Source: Gnetum montanum (lineage: Eukaryota > Streptophyta > Gnetopsida > Gnetales > Gnetaceae). Taken from it: 64,000 bases of DNA. Under the pieces are notes generated by a model. It was not told the DNA's origin, ran no database searches, and worked only from the letters and a program-made list of their open reading frames with translations. The number at the start of each line of letters is the position of its first letter. Within the stretch, counting starts at the first letter, position 1. The stretch lies in contig MNCI01037516.1 of assembly GCA_015680685.1 (NCBI GenBank), positions 37,848-101,847 on the forward strand, read 5' to 3'. Made by a program: the position numbers and the translations under genes. Shown piece after piece: positions 1 to 11,939 of the stretch.

Positions 1-301
1 AGTTACTTGTGTTAGGCTATATTAGATCATAGTTTTCCTAGCAACTTAAACACTCTTACTTTCATTCTTGTCCTAGGTGAGTAAATTGATAAAAAAAATA
101 ATAAAAATCTTACACCTCATCCAAACTTAACCATACAATTGCATTCCACAAGTGGGACTGGGAAGACAACGAATGGAGAACACAGATGAACTGTTTAGCT
201 CTAGCAGTACTTGGTAACTATAGTCTATAGAATTCAATCAGATTGCATGTGAACACCTATGATTCATATGGTTGCATGTAGCGGTACCTCACTGCTCATC
301 A
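1..301 (+). repeat. Element A 5' LTR, 3' portion
   Basis: The segment ends in CTCATCA directly before the primer-binding site. Its first 55 bases match the end of the A-type LTR at 10106-10158. The U3 part, the TATA box and the LTR start lie upstream of the window. Confidence 0.75.
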
Positions 302-302
302 T

Positions 303-320
303 TGGCACCATTGCCAGGGA
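303..320 (+). other. Primer-binding site of element A, tRNA-Asp type
   Basis: The 18 bases begin TGGCACCATTGCC and differ at about three positions from TGGCGCCGTTGCCGGGGA, the complement of the plant tRNA-Asp 3' end. It lies one base after the LTR end, as expected. The identification rests on recalled tRNA-Asp sequence. Confidence 0.7.
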
Positions 321-1129
321 CTGTAGTTCTACATGCGCTATCTAAACCAAGTGAAACTTAATAACCCATTGTTTGAACCCTAAGAGTCAAATCTTATGAA
401 AACAAAAATTAGAATTACAATTAAATTAAACCTTAATTGCACATTTCTTATAAGCTCATTAACATAAAATGTATTCTTCTCATAGGAGTGTATCTCTACC
501 CAGGGCAAACCAAGTGCCTCAACAATACCGGGTGATATATGCTCATCTTGATGATTATGTACTAGACTTCACCTTTATCTTGCATGAAGATGAATTGCTG
601 TGGTGGTGCAACATGGAAGGCCACATTGTGTTGCCACCTAAATGATCTATTTCAGCAATGCTCCAACTAATGCTCACATGACATGGGCTTCAACATCTTC
701 ATGAAGAATACAAGATGTGAAATTCTGATTCAAGGGATTATCATCCCACTGAAGAATAAAGGTTAAGGGATCGTTAGCTAGAGCACCAACATGAGCTTGT
801 GAAGGGCAAGGGGTCAAACACTTTTCCACCTCCGCTTCGCCCATTGGATGGAGGCAACCATTTCTTTAGTGATTCTCCTCTCTTTGACTTTGTTCAAGGA
901 GCTCTCAACCAGAACATGCAACCCACCATTCATAGTCCAAGTTTCGGTTAGAATAGATCCAATGAAAAAAATGGATTTGGAGATGCAGGTTAGAATAAGG
1001 GGGAAAAAGGAGGTCACGATCACAATTGTGGTCATGAGCATTGAAGGAAGAGTGTTAGGCACTAGTGCAGAGAAAGTTTTGCATGTTCTTCTCCTTCATC
1101 ATCATCATCATCATCTTCATATTGTTTAG

Positions 1130-2310
1130 ATTGTGGTCGTAGAAGGAATAATCATGATGGAGGTGACCAATGGAACCAAAACAATAGAAGGGATTGTTGG
1201 CATAGTCGTGATCGACGGCATGGGCAATCCAGAGAAACCCACCACCAAGAAAGAAGGGCTAGTAGAAAACATCATAGGCATCATCACCATGGCCTTGATG
1301 AACCTGTACATGCCACTTGGGGCTTGTTGAATATTGCAGAGGCTATAAGGATTCCAACAAGGCATGTAAAGGATAGTAGAATAAAGAGGTTGAACATGAA
1401 CAACATCACTTGGTTTGAGGGAGGATACGATGTTGATCCAGAAAATCATCTCCAAGCCTTCCAAGATGCATGTGCCTTGCAAAATATTGAGAACAACTGG
1501 CAAAAGCTAAAATTATTTCCAAGGACACTCATAAAGGAAGCAAAAAATTGGTACTGATCCTTGGAACTAGAATCAATCAAGCGGTGGAGTATGATGTTGG
1601 AATTATTCAATGAAAAATATCAAATGTACTTCTAAGTATCCAATCTGATGAAACAAATCTAAGGATCAAAATAAGGAAACCATGAGCCCTTGGATGCCAC
1701 TATCGATCAATACTATTCTCTGCTACATAGGTGTCCTGGCCATGGATACTCTTAGCTTGATCAACTTCACCATATCATAGATGGGTTGTGGTCTAAAAAA
1801 AGGAAAATCCTTGGCATCTATACTTAAGGAAGATTGATAGAATTAAGTGTTCATCAGATCTAAAAATTAATTGAGCAGGTAGGCAAGGAGGAGGGAGAAT
1901 TGAGAAAGCGAGAGAGTGTAGAAGAATACAATAGTGATCCTTCTATCCGCAAAAAGGGTGTTCGATTTAGTGATAGTGAGGATGAATTAACCAAAGATGA
2001 TGTGGCTAATCTGAAAACCTTGCCACTCCAAAAATTGGAATCTAAAATCATGAATAAGGTTGATCAATTATGGGACTCCATGGAAAATAGGTTTCAAGCT
2101 TTCTTAAAAATTACTAAAAAGTCCAAGGAGCAAAGTGGTGAGTGTGAGCACCAAAGGCGTAAGGAAGCTGAATGTGTCATATCTAAGGGTAAGGATAAAA
2201 TGGCTACAATAGAGATGGTTGTAGATAGTGACTCAGATGATGATGGTAGGTGTGACATTTGCCAATATGAACATCCCAAGGGATGTTTCCCAATTGTGTC
2301 ACACTTGTAG
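1130..2310 (+). pseudogene. Element A gag remnant
   Basis: The readable stretch at 1324-1557 contains W-F-E-G-G, P-E-N-H-L-Q-A-F and A-K-N-W-Y, the usual landmarks of a Ty3/gypsy capsid domain. A second readable piece at 1900-2310 is charged (K/E/D rich) and would be the gag C-terminal part. The frame breaks between them with TGA and TAG codons. No intact CCHC knuckle is visible. The assignment depends on position before the protease and on the capsid-like motifs. Exact ends are uncertain. Confidence 0.6.
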
Positions 2311-2989
2311 GAATCTGGGTGTACGCCTTACATACATGACTTGTACAAAGGAAAACACCCAAAAAATTTCCTTATCCACAAGGCTACGCTTGATAGTTTA
2401 ACCAACCATAGCAGTACTATCCAAGTGGAACTCCACTACAACCCTACGAATTGTACCTATAGTGGAAGTAACCAAAATCATGGGCATTACCACCTCCAAG
2501 ACAGAAATACCCTTACTGACAACCAAATCCTTATGGTTACTATGTTTAACAACTTTCATCTCCACAAGACCCCTCTAGTCATGTTGCTACTTACTAACCT
2601 CACCACTTTCATCCTGAAATATACCAATCGCTCTATCTAAGGAGGGATGCCACCTACTATCCTCATGCACCTCCTATCCCTACACCTACTCCTCCATCTC
2701 CTGCATAGCTACCACCTGCTTCGTCCATGCAGGGTGAATTACCTACCCAACCATAACAAAGAAATGCTACAAGGGTGGTTAATCTACAACCAATTAACCC
2801 ACCAAGCAGGTCAAAACCACGAACAAAGAAAAGACCTTTCCTTCAACCTCGTAGTCCACCAAAGCCCTTAGACACATCATTGGTTGGTAAACTTGCTCCT
2901 CCACCTTCCTCTACCTCACCTTTATCTAAGTCCCATTCAAACCAAAATCCCTCTCAAATCCATACTGTAATGTTGACCCATGTTGTATC

Positions 2990-3480
2990 TTATTAGATTC
3001 GAGTTGGTAACCTACCCAAAAAGTTAGCTAATCCTAGGAGTCTCTTAGTATATTTGCAAATTACTAAGAATGAGCCTTGTAAAACTCTTCTTAACTCTGG
3101 TTCTAGTGTTAATATGATCTTGCATGAGATGTAAAAAATGTGGAACCTTCCTCCCTTGATGAAGAGCAACATTTAGTTGAAGCTGGTGGACTAGTCCTTG
3201 ACTATTCCATTGGGACTATTAGAAGACATTGTAACTGCCAGTTGTGGGTGGTCATATCCCGTCGACTTCCTAGTAATCAAGGTGGAGAACTATAAGGGGG
3301 ACTTTCCAATTATTATGGGAAGGACATGGTTAAGCATTGTTGATGCCAAAATGGGCATTAGTGATCTTTCCTTGGAGATATCAAAAGAAAATGAATTTGT
3401 AAAGATTAAGAAGAAGAGGGTTCCATGTATCACGTATAGCGATTCAAGGTGCCCTTGTGTGCAGAAGTTATAGTCAGTGA
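2990..3480 (+). pseudogene. Element A aspartic protease remnant
   Basis: The reading frame near 3085-3130 gives L-L-N-S-G-S-S-V-N, which is a retropepsin active-site block with Asn where the catalytic Asp should be. Downstream at 3198-3473 are I-P-L-G-L-L-E-D-I-V, Y-P-V-D-F-L-V-I and P-I-I-M-G-R-T-W-L, matching the C-terminal half of plant Ty3/gypsy proteases. Stops fall between the two halves. The Asp-to-Asn change needs one G-to-A transition and would abolish catalysis. Confidence 0.65.
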
Positions 3481-3749
3481 AGCAAACATCTATCTCTACA
3501 TGCAAGCAGTGTGTAGTAGAAGCTGAAATCCAAAGATGCCTATATGAAGCAACCACAAAATAAGAATGCACATAGTGGCTAATAGCTGATTCTAGTAATA
3601 GTACATTGTGCATGGAACCTATTGAGGGCCTAACATATGAATATGTTGTAAGTATGGATGAACTTGAGCAAGTTCATCACTAGCTCTCCGAAGAAGTAAA
3701 TGATGATGTTAATTGGGAAGAGTTGGAGATTCTTGACAATTTTAAAAAA

Positions 3750-5440
3750 GAGCCCCTTGAATTGAGACATTACTTGTTGGACTGGAATATCTATTCTTAA
3801 AAAATGGAAGGCCAGTCATCATTAATTTTAATCTTGCTATAGAAAAAAAGAAAATGTTGATGAGGGTTGTGGAAAAATGGTCAAAAACCTTTACCTAGTC
3901 ATATTTTGAGCTCACTAGAATAGATCCAAGAATATGCTAGTATCGGATATACATTGACCCTACTGTTAAGTCAAAACGATAGCTACAGTGATGTCTGAAT
4001 CCCAAATTAAAGAAAATTGTCGAATAGAAGATTGAACAACTCCTCAAGGAGGGATGCATCTACCTTGTCATAGACAGTGAGTGGATCAATCCACTCATGA
4101 TCTTGCCCAAGAAAGGAGGCAAATGGCGGGTGTCCATTGACTTTCAGTTGCTCAATATTTCAATGTTCAAAGATCATTTTTTGTTGCCTTTTGTCAACCA
4201 AGTGTTAGACACCATTTTTTGTCATAACTATTATAGTTTTCTAGATGGTTATAGTGGCTATAACCAAATCTAGATTGCACCAAAGGACTAGGTAAAGACA
4301 ACTTTCACAAGTCCTTCAGGGACTTTCACATACCATCAGATGTCATTTGGTCTATGTAATGACCTAGCCACATTTTAGTGATTAGTCCTAAGCATTTTCC
4401 AACAACAGATCAGTAGCAGGGTAGAAGTCTTCATGGATGACTTTTCTACCTACGAAGCTACGTTCGAGCAAGCCCTAGACCATCTTGAGTAGGTGTTGAA
4501 GAGATGTATCAAAACAAATATTTGGCTCAATTGGCAAAAGAGTCATCTTATGGTCCACGAAGGCACAGTCTTGGGGCACAGTCAAGAGTAGGAATCAAGG
4601 TGGACCTTGAAGAAATAAGGGTCATCCAAGGAATAACCCATCAACCTAAAATAGTTAAAGAAGTGTAGTCATTCCTTGGTCATACGGGCTACTACTGGTG
4701 CTTCATTGAGAATTTTTTCAAAATCACTAAGCTGTTAGTGGAATTGACAAAGAAGAATGCATCATTTATTTGGACCCCTACATGTAAAAAAAGATTTTAG
4801 CAACTCAAGAAGAAGCTTGTTGAAACTCCAATTCTTCAAGTACCTGATTGGTCCAAACCCTTTCATGTGATGACTGATGCATCAAATTATGCTTTTGGGG
4901 TGGTTCTTACATAGATGGATGATCAAAAAGGTCCATATTACATTTACTACATAAGTTGAAGCATTACAGGTGCATAATTGAACTACACCACCGCAGAAAG
5001 TAGTTGATGGTAGTGGTGTTTGCCTTAGAGAAGCTCAAGAACTATGTTCTTGGCTATAAAGTGCTTGTGTATACATATCATAGCATCATCCAGTTTCTAA
5101 TGAATAAACCAACGATGCGCCTTTGTGTCATATGGTGGCTCATGATTTTTCCAAGGTTTGATCTCACATTGGTAGATTGAAAAGGTGTGGAGAATGTGAT
5201 CCCTGACCACCTATCATGACTAATATGGGATGACAAGGATAAAGAAAGCTCCTTATCTAATTAGTTCTTTGACAAATCTCTCCTTGTAGGGGCTATTAAT
5301 GGACAAATGCCTGATGAATGAAAATGGTATGACACCATCCTCACTTATCTGCTCAAGTAAGAACTGCTACAAGGGCTGGACACCAGAAAGAAATAATTGT
5401 TTCTTCACCAAGTTAAGCACTACATGGAGATTATTAGGAA
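3750..5440 (+). pseudogene. Element A reverse transcriptase and RNase H remnant
   Basis: RT landmarks appear in order: a W-R-V-S-I-D-F-Q block near 4125, Y-S-F-L-D-G-Y-S-G-Y-N-Q-I near 4230, T-F-T-Y-H-Q-M-S-F-G-L near 4325, and the catalytic F-M-D-D-F-S near 4430. RNase H follows, with T-D-A-S-N-Y-A-F-G-V-V-L near 4875. At least eight in-frame stops are present. Several are TAG where a glutamine CAG is conserved, for example after N-Q-I at 4271 and after A-T-F at 4376. The module is interrupted just downstream by the solo LTR at 5447. Confidence 0.75.
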
Positions 5441-5446
5441 CCTTTA

Positions 5447-6330
5447 TGATGAAGTTTCATTAAGTCCTACGTTGACTGGGCCACATATACGGGGCTGCAT
5501 ATACGTGGCCATGTCCATGCAAGCTTGTGGACGTACCTTCTGCATTGACGGGGGCCCGTCAATGTAGCCTTCCTGCGTCGACGTGGCACCGTTTACGCAG
5601 CCGCCTTTCTCGACCTATAAATAAGAGGGCCTTCCACCTCATTTAGGCATCTTTTTGTCAATTGTAGCTAGACTCTTGTAGTTTGTTTTCGTAGGAGTTA
5701 GATTATTTTCCAAGTGCATGCCCGCAGTGTGATGCTTGTAATTGTATGACACCTTTATTCGAGTGTGACGTACTTGGATGCGCACATGACCGGAAATAAA
5801 GATCGAGATTACTTCATCATTGTAGCATTCACTTATTTTAATTGTTTAATTTAATTTCTAATTATTTTTGTTATTTATTGCTTTCTTAGTTAATATTTAT
5901 TTATCATCATTTACTATTCCTGTTGTTAAATGCGGAATGAGTATGACTTAATCATGAGCATTTAAGTGTGACTACTTGGTAATCCCAGTAGTAGTCATGC
6001 ATGAGGTCCAAGATATGTACGGATGATTAAGGAACAGATGCTCATCGCATTGAGGTTAGCTTAGACTCATTTCCTATTACGAACTAGTTTAATTAATATT
6101 ATCTTCCATTGTCTCTAGGAGTAACACTAATTTAGGATCACATCATATGCCTCACTCTGGACTAAACCATACGTGACAAAGCAAATACTAGTCCAGGTGG
6201 GAAGACAACAAACTGCGATCAACGTGTAACTATCTAGATACCACAACTAGCCTATCCGCGGAGTTTGACCGGATCGTGCGTGAATGCTCGTATTTGTATG
6301 GTTGAGTGTAGGGGTACCTCGCCGCTCATC
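5447..6330 (+). mobile_element. Solo LTR inserted in element A pol, with target-site duplication
   Basis: The 884 bp segment starts TGATGAAG and ends GCCGCTCATC. It is flanked on both sides by CCTTTA (5441-5446 and 6331-6336), a target-site duplication. It holds a TATA box (CTATAAATA near 5613) and an AATAAAGA polyadenylation-type signal near 5797. Its reverse complement is closely similar to the LTR at 18645-19604, including the regions around the TATA box, the R region and the GGGGTACC-containing end. It splits the A pol between RNase H and integrase, so it inserted after A. No internal sequence remains, which fits LTR-LTR recombination. Confidence 0.85.
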
Positions 6331-6336
6331 CCTTTA

Positions 6337-7553
6337 CAAAGTCTATCCTGATGGCTTGGTACATTGGTGTGTCCCTCAGATGGATCAACTATGTGTTCTC
6401 TAGGATGCTCACGAAGGCCCTTATAGGGGCCATTATGTTGGGAGACGCACGGTCATAAAATCCCTTATGGTGGGATATTATTGGCCAATAATCACACTAA
6501 TTCATCCACGCTTGTGATCGTTGCCAAAGGGAGGGTGGAATGAAAACTTGAATGGATGGGCCACAAAAATGGATTCAACTTTTTGAGCCATTCAATATCT
6601 GGGACATTGAATTTATGGGTCCCATTGCACCTTTATCAAATGGAAAGGCATATATCATAGTTGCAGTTAACTATTGCATCAAGTGAGTAGAAGAAACAGT
6701 TGTCACCAACTGTACATCCAACATTGCTACTTAGTTTGTACAACAAAATATCATAAATAGGTTTGGTATGCCTCATGCATTAATTTCTAATAATGGAACT
6801 CATTTTACAGGTACCACTTTTCAAAAACTTATGTAGCACTTGAGGGTTAAGCATAAGCTCACAACACCATATCACCCACAAGCCAATGGTCAAGCTGAGG
6901 TCACTAATTAGGAAAATACAAAAATTCTAATATGCACTATTAGCAAATATCGAAGGGATTGGAGCACCAAGTTAAATGATGCCCTTTGGGCCTATTGCTC
7001 CACATGGAAGCTTTCCATAGGTTATTCTCCCTATGAGCTTGTGTACATAAAACTACAAATACTACCCATCCAGTTTGAGCTTCATACACTCTCTACAGCT
7101 TGTGACCTTGACCTAAATCTTAGTCTATCATAGAAATAATGATTAATGGACCTCAACTTGATAGATGAAAATCAATTAATGGCCCTGTCATCCAATGAAA
7201 CACATAAAGCATTTAACAAGAAACACCATGACCTTAAAATAAGAAAATTCAAGTTTCAACTAGACGACAAGGTCCTCTATTGGAATCCTACACATGTACC
7301 CTAACAAACCAAATTCTAAACATTGTGGGAAGGACCTTACATTATTGATGATACTTTTCCATTTGGGGCTATGATTATCTATAAACCTGATAGCTCAAAT
7401 AAGGAACAATTAGTCAACATTCAACAAGTGAAACCTTTCCATGAGCCCAAGCTAGCCAACTCAACAAACACCTCAACAGATGGACAACCACACTTAATCT
7501 TTCGAATATCCCCCTTCCAACTTAGTCATGGGGGAGATGGCCACCCATACTAA
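6337..7553 (+). pseudogene. Element A integrase remnant
   Basis: The reading resumes after the solo LTR with a Zn-finger-like H-E-G-P-Y-R-G-H segment near 6410 and G-Y-Y-W-P near 6475, typical of the integrase N-terminus. The core shows I-S-N-N-G-T-H-F-T near 6780, where the usual second catalytic Asp is Asn, and P-Q-A-N-G-Q-A-E-V near 6880, which keeps the catalytic Glu. The C-terminal tail W-E-G-P-Y-I-I at 7323 and H-L-K/H-P-like text to 7553 match the end of gypsy pol. Frameshifts and stops are frequent. Confidence 0.7.
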
Positions 7554-8196
7554 CACTTTTCATAGCTCCTCAGTCTTTTGACTTTTTTATTTTACACATT
7601 TTTGGTTTTATCACTTTTTGTTTTCATATCATTTGTTTTACATCTTTGTTTTACATATTTGTGTTTTTTAAGTTATTGATCTTTTCTCAATTTTTGTTTT
7701 ACACCATCGTTAATATAGTTGATATTTATTGCATAATCTTTTACTTCTTTTATATTTTCTTGTGTTTGATGTGTTTCTCTACTCTTTCCGCTAATAAGGT
7801 GTCAGGTACAATGCTAATGTGCTACTCGATGGTGGTATGTTTCATTTGTAACTTGATTGTTGATGTCTAGTTTCTAACTTTGAATGTCATTACTAATGAC
7901 TGGGACATGGTTTTTTTTCATGTAATAGGCAGTGAGTCCACATCATCCACCCATCCACATACTCTATGGCTTTCTTTGTCTTGGAAATGTGCAGTCCCTT
8001 TTTCATTAATGCAACTTTAATAAATTTGTGACTTGTGTAGTTTTCAAAATTGGGAAGGAATCAAAGGTTTGAACAAGGTATGGTTTTAAAGGGATGTGGT
8101 ATTCTTTGTACTTTTCTATTTTCCTAGGTGCAAGGATGTTTTCCTGGGTGTAGGGGTGTTGTTGTCAAATAAGTCCTTGCATGGTGTGGTTCTCAT

Positions 8197-8231
<35 letters not shown>

Positions 8232-9553
8232 GGATTCAAAGCACACCCCTTGGACAAAATAAATGTGAAAACACATGGACCTTTGCATGGTGGGGTTCCC
8301 ATTCAAAAAAACATGGGAATTCAAAGCACACCCCTTAGACCAAATAAAAGGACTACAAGCACTAGTTATGAGACTTATCTTGTCTCCTATAACTAAGGGC
8401 CTTTCTATCTTCCTATATTCTCTCCAATATGGAATGGTGGTTGTTTTGTGGAAGCATTCTTATGTCTCAGGGGATGGACTAGTCTTAGAATGTCACTGCG
8501 AAGTCATTGAAAGTGGTTGGTTTTGGTCTAGACTGAGGATGGATCCTACAAAGTTATTTAATCACAAACTTCACAAGGGACTTCATGTGACTAAAATTAG
8601 GAACTCTATTCCATTCTCTCTGTCATCCATCTATGCTTTTCATGTCTCACCTCACTACCGATTTCATGTTTTCATTTAATGTTCTGGTTTGATGTGTCGA
8701 GTTTCTCAGTCAATTACTTTTGGGTTTTTGTACTTAAATTTCTATAACCATTAATCCTCCATGGAGCCCACGAACTACTTGGTTTGAATTTATGCAAGGG
8801 CATAAAAGGCTTGTGCCTACTTTGGGAAGGAACCACTTGCATATCTTTTGGGTTGGTTAAGTTCTTTACCCTTAGACATTGTTACAATTAAATTCTTTTT
8901 ATTTATCCCATCCATGCCATCCAATTGTACACATCTTCACAAATATTTTTTAGTGAATTCCTTCTTTTTATTATTGTGAATTTTTATACCCTCTTTCCAG
9001 TATTCCTTGTGTTAAGTTTTTTTTTTGAATTTTATGGACCACTTCTCTTACTTTACCCATTCTTCAGTCTTCCCACTAACACTATCAAGCAACCAATCTA
9101 TCACAATCACAATTCGGCTAGATAAAATCACTAATGAGACAAGGTATTCAGCTATTATCTATTACACTTTATATACTAATCCTTGATTTTGTTGTGATTG
9201 TAGTGGGGAGCATGGACTAGAAGTGGGACTGTCTTCACCAAGGAGGATGTAACAATATCACTCATAGGAGATTGTTCAAGACCGTTGGATATTTGCTACC
9301 TCTCCCTCATTCTTCTGTTGCCAAGAGGAGTTGGATGTCCATTGGATTCGAGGGTGTTCTTTCTTGTTATCATGAACACCCAGTTTTGTACACAATTGTT
9401 ATGTTATATGCTTAGGCACTTTTGTATTTGTCTGTTCTCTCTGTGTCACTTTGCGTGTTAGTTGAATAGTCCATACCTCCTAATATATTTTGTAAGGGAC
9501 TTGTTCCTCTTCTTTTGTACTCGAGGATGAGTTTCCATTCAGTCATGGGGGTA
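7554..9553 (+). other. Element A 3' spacer before the right LTR
   Basis: This 2 kb stretch is T-rich and shows no recognised domain. Athila elements often carry an env-like ORF here, but none is readable. It contains a GA microsatellite and an imperfect direct repeat: about 8179-8262 and 8283-8348 share the text GCATGGTG..GTTC..CAT and TTCAAAGCACACCCCTT. The last bases before the LTR contain GAGGATGAG and a short GGGGGTA, the likely second-strand priming site. The same block precedes the LTR at 19604 on the minus strand. Confidence 0.5.
8201..8229. repeat. GA dinucleotide microsatellite
   Basis: About fourteen uninterrupted GA units lie inside the 3' spacer of element A, in the middle of one copy of a short direct repeat. 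Confidence 0.95.
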
Positions 9554-10158
9554 TGATAAATCATGTTTTTCATATACTCCGATATTGAAGTGGCCATGAT
9601 ATTGGGTACACAATATCAGGTACGTGATATCATGGCCCAAGATGCAATATCATACATTCAATATCATAGGGTTACTCCCAAGTCTATAAATATAGACCCC
9701 AGGCACAAAATTGAGAGTAGTTGCAAAATTCTTGCAGTTTGTTCATTTGAGAGTTAGAATATTTTCCAAGTGCCCACAGCAGGAGATTTAAGTGTGAATG
9801 GATCTTTATTCAAGCATTGATGTACCTAAACACACCATTGTGTTGACAATAAAGATGAACTTTTTGATTCATCCGTGCAGCACTTGAGACTTTCTTTTTT
9901 ATGCATTTATATATTGTGATTTCATGCAATTTACATTAATGTTACTCATGTAGCAATTAATTTTGATTAATTAATAAACTCATTAAAATACACAAGCATG
10001 ACCCCCTTCAAACATACATGTGATACTTGGTAGCTTAGAAATAGTTAGCATTTGACAACCTAGTAGTGTTTACACAAAGTTCAGGATATGTCTGGGAAGT
10101 GGAAATGGTTACTTATGTTAGGCTCAATTAGATCATAGTTTTCTTAGCAACTTAAACC
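9554..10158 (+). repeat. Element A 3' LTR, broken at its 3' side
   Basis: It starts TGATAAATCATG after the GGGGGTA tract. It has a TATA box within a palindromic CTATAAATATAG near 9684 and an AATAAAGATGA signal near 9849. The U3 is studded with GATATC/GATATTG words. The last 50 bases match 5-55 of the window. After 10158 the sequence switches to an unrelated repeat, so the LTR end is missing. Confidence 0.75.
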
Positions 10159-10509
10159 TCGAAGTAGTTGTTCTATTTCAGAAGGTTTGAATGCCTTATG
10201 GATGGGACTACAAGTGGGTGCTAGTCGCACTACTTTGTAGTTCACGTAGCACTTACTACTGGATGATCTTTTGCCTTTTGGAAGCCACAAACTCCAACCA
10301 ATTATTTCATACCGAAAGAGTTGGATGCCTTCATGATGAACTTCAACTTTTCAAATGACCCTCAACCTTCTAGTAACCTCAAACTCCAAGCGGTTGTTCC
10401 CTTCCAGAAGGTTTGAATGCCTTTCGATGGGGATTGTGGGTGAGTGCTAGTTCACTAACTCACAATTTACATAGCACTTGCCATTAGATGACCCTTTGCC
10501 TTCTAGAAA
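10155..10509 (+). repeat. Two-copy tandem repeat, period about 222 bp
   Basis: The text around ACTCCAAGCGGTTGTTCC, CAGAAGGTTTGAATGCC, GTGAGTGCTAGT and TAGCACTT at 10379-10509 repeats, with mismatches, the segment at 10155-10287. The intervening part is related to the sequence at 10510-10550. It appears to be a U3-type repeat of an LTR related to A, since an AATAAAGATGAG signal and an R-like segment follow at 10571. Confidence 0.65.
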
Positions 10510-10755
10510 CCACAAACTCCAACCAATTATTCCCTTTCGAAAGGCTCGAAGCACGAGAGTGTGTACGGTAATAAAGATGAGCTTCTTAATAAACCTTGCA
10601 GCATTTTGAATAGTTTAGATATTTATTCATACATTTAANCAAAATGCTGCAAGGTTTATTAAGAAGCTCATCTTTATTACCGTACACACTCTCGTGCTTC
10701 GAGCCTTTCGAAAGGGAATAATTGGTTGGAGTTTGTGGTTTCTAGAAGGCAAAGG
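10493..10755. repeat. 116 bp inverted repeat bounded by single N bases
   Basis: Bases 10640-10755 read as the exact reverse complement of 10493-10608. The second arm is delimited by an N at 10639 and an N at 10756. A perfect arm placed between two single Ns is more likely a misjoined contig end than biology. The true sequence between 10609 and 10757 should be treated as unknown. Confidence 0.85.
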
Positions 10756-10756
10756 N

Positions 10757-11055
10757 ATGTACAAAAAGTGAGATCGAATGATTATGTTAGAATTAGTTAG
10801 AGACTAGTTGTTAAATTATTCCATCTCTCTACTATAAACACCAAAGAACATGAATCATAAAACAATAAAAATCATATGCCTCGATTACACTGAACCATAC
10901 CTTTGTACATCACAAGTATAATTTGGAAGACAATGAACGACCTTAGGGCAAGGATCACCTCTTAAAAGACTAGTGTACTAGGCACCATAGAGTCCAGGGC
11001 ATGAGTGCTTCGTGAGTCATATGGTTGGATGTAGGGATACCTCAACCGCTCATCA
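10757..11055 (+). repeat. LTR tail, A/B-related family
   Basis: The segment ends with GGTTGGATGTAGGGATACC and CCGCTCATCA. The same landmark, a tract GTAGxGGTACCTC then CTCATCA, closes the LTRs at 301, 6330 and (reversed) 18645 and 22252. It is the 3' part of an LTR whose 5' part is damaged by the N-bounded join. No primer site follows. Confidence 0.6.
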
Positions 11056-11939
11056 ACTACCACAAGTTATTAAAGATGCATTGTAAAATAAAATATTATT
11101 ATAAAGGTATATACTATGCATCCATTAAATCCATGCCTTGTTTCCTATGTAAAGATGCTAAATTAGTTTACCAAGCAACAACAAAAATTGAGGTGGTGAA
11201 GATATCAACTACCCCAATGACCTTCCTAAAAAGTTTGCCAAATAAAATTGCATTTATACAATAAAAACTTCTATCATTAGTATGAGACTAAAGAAATTGG
11301 CATTCCATTTTTCTTATACTATTCACAAACTCTTTTAGGGCTTTGTAACAAGAATGCATGAACGAGCATAGCATGAAGCGCAAGATTCTCCTTAAGTTAA
11401 AATCTTTTCCTTGCATATAGTCCAATGTTTTGCTACTTCATCAATAACCTCTACAGAAAACATATTTTTTTAAACTAACAATTTTCTAAACATTACCTTA
11501 ATATAAAAAATCATTGATATTATATCTTTCAAAATATAGAATGCTATATTAACTATAATTATGATTAAATTTTGATTATATACATATGAAGATCATATGA
11601 GTAATAACAAATTTTAAAATTTTATTTTAATATTGTAAATATTATTTATTAAATTATCTAAGATCAAGAAGGAAAAAGCATGTCTGAATACGTTGCCATT
11701 AAGTCCTCGGATATTCAAGATGACATTGGAAATGAATATGCTTTGGGTGAAATAGAAGAAGGGTAAGATAATATCATATTAAGAAAATAGATTTATTCAA
11801 TTACATGGAAACTGAAAACATTTATTGAAGTCTAACAAATAACGGGAGATTTGTTGAAGGGTTACAAACCCTCGAGGCTTACTTAATTTCTTTGGTTCAT
11901 TGATTCTGGTTTTGGAAGGAGCGACTACAGTTGCGTTGC
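11056..11939. other. AT-rich spacer downstream of the minus OMT
   Basis: No gene is recognised. One 28-codon open stretch at 11680-11766 starts ATG and runs into AGAAGG/GTAAG, a good splice-donor match. It is otherwise unidentified. The rest is AT-rich with no repeat that stands out. Confidence 0.5.

Larger units (their letters stand above)
1..10158 (+). mobile_element. Element A: degenerate Athila-like Ty3/gypsy retrotransposon
   Basis: Order on the plus strand is partial LTR, tRNA-Asp-type primer site, gag, aspartic protease, RT, RNase H, integrase, a long 3' spacer and a second LTR. The domain order with integrase last is the Ty3/gypsy order. The RT active-site block F-M-D-D-F-S followed by a V-L-K-R-C and L-N-W-Q-K-S-H stretch resembles Athila rather than Tat, chromovirus or Reina elements. 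The left LTR segment (1-60) matches the right LTR at about 10106-10158, which ties the two ends together. Many in-frame stops, lost catalytic aspartates and an inserted solo LTR show it is dead. The 5' end lies outside the window. Confidence 0.8.

Noticed and set aside
7646-7870. Hydrophobic, Phe-rich 74-codon frame in the element A 3' spacer, considered as an env-like remnant
   Set aside because: T-rich sequence gives Phe/Leu-rich translations by composition alone. No signal peptide plus coiled-coil layout or neighbouring frame supports an env gene.
8096-8338. Frame with a run of Arg-Glu repeats
   Set aside because: The run is the GA microsatellite read in frame.
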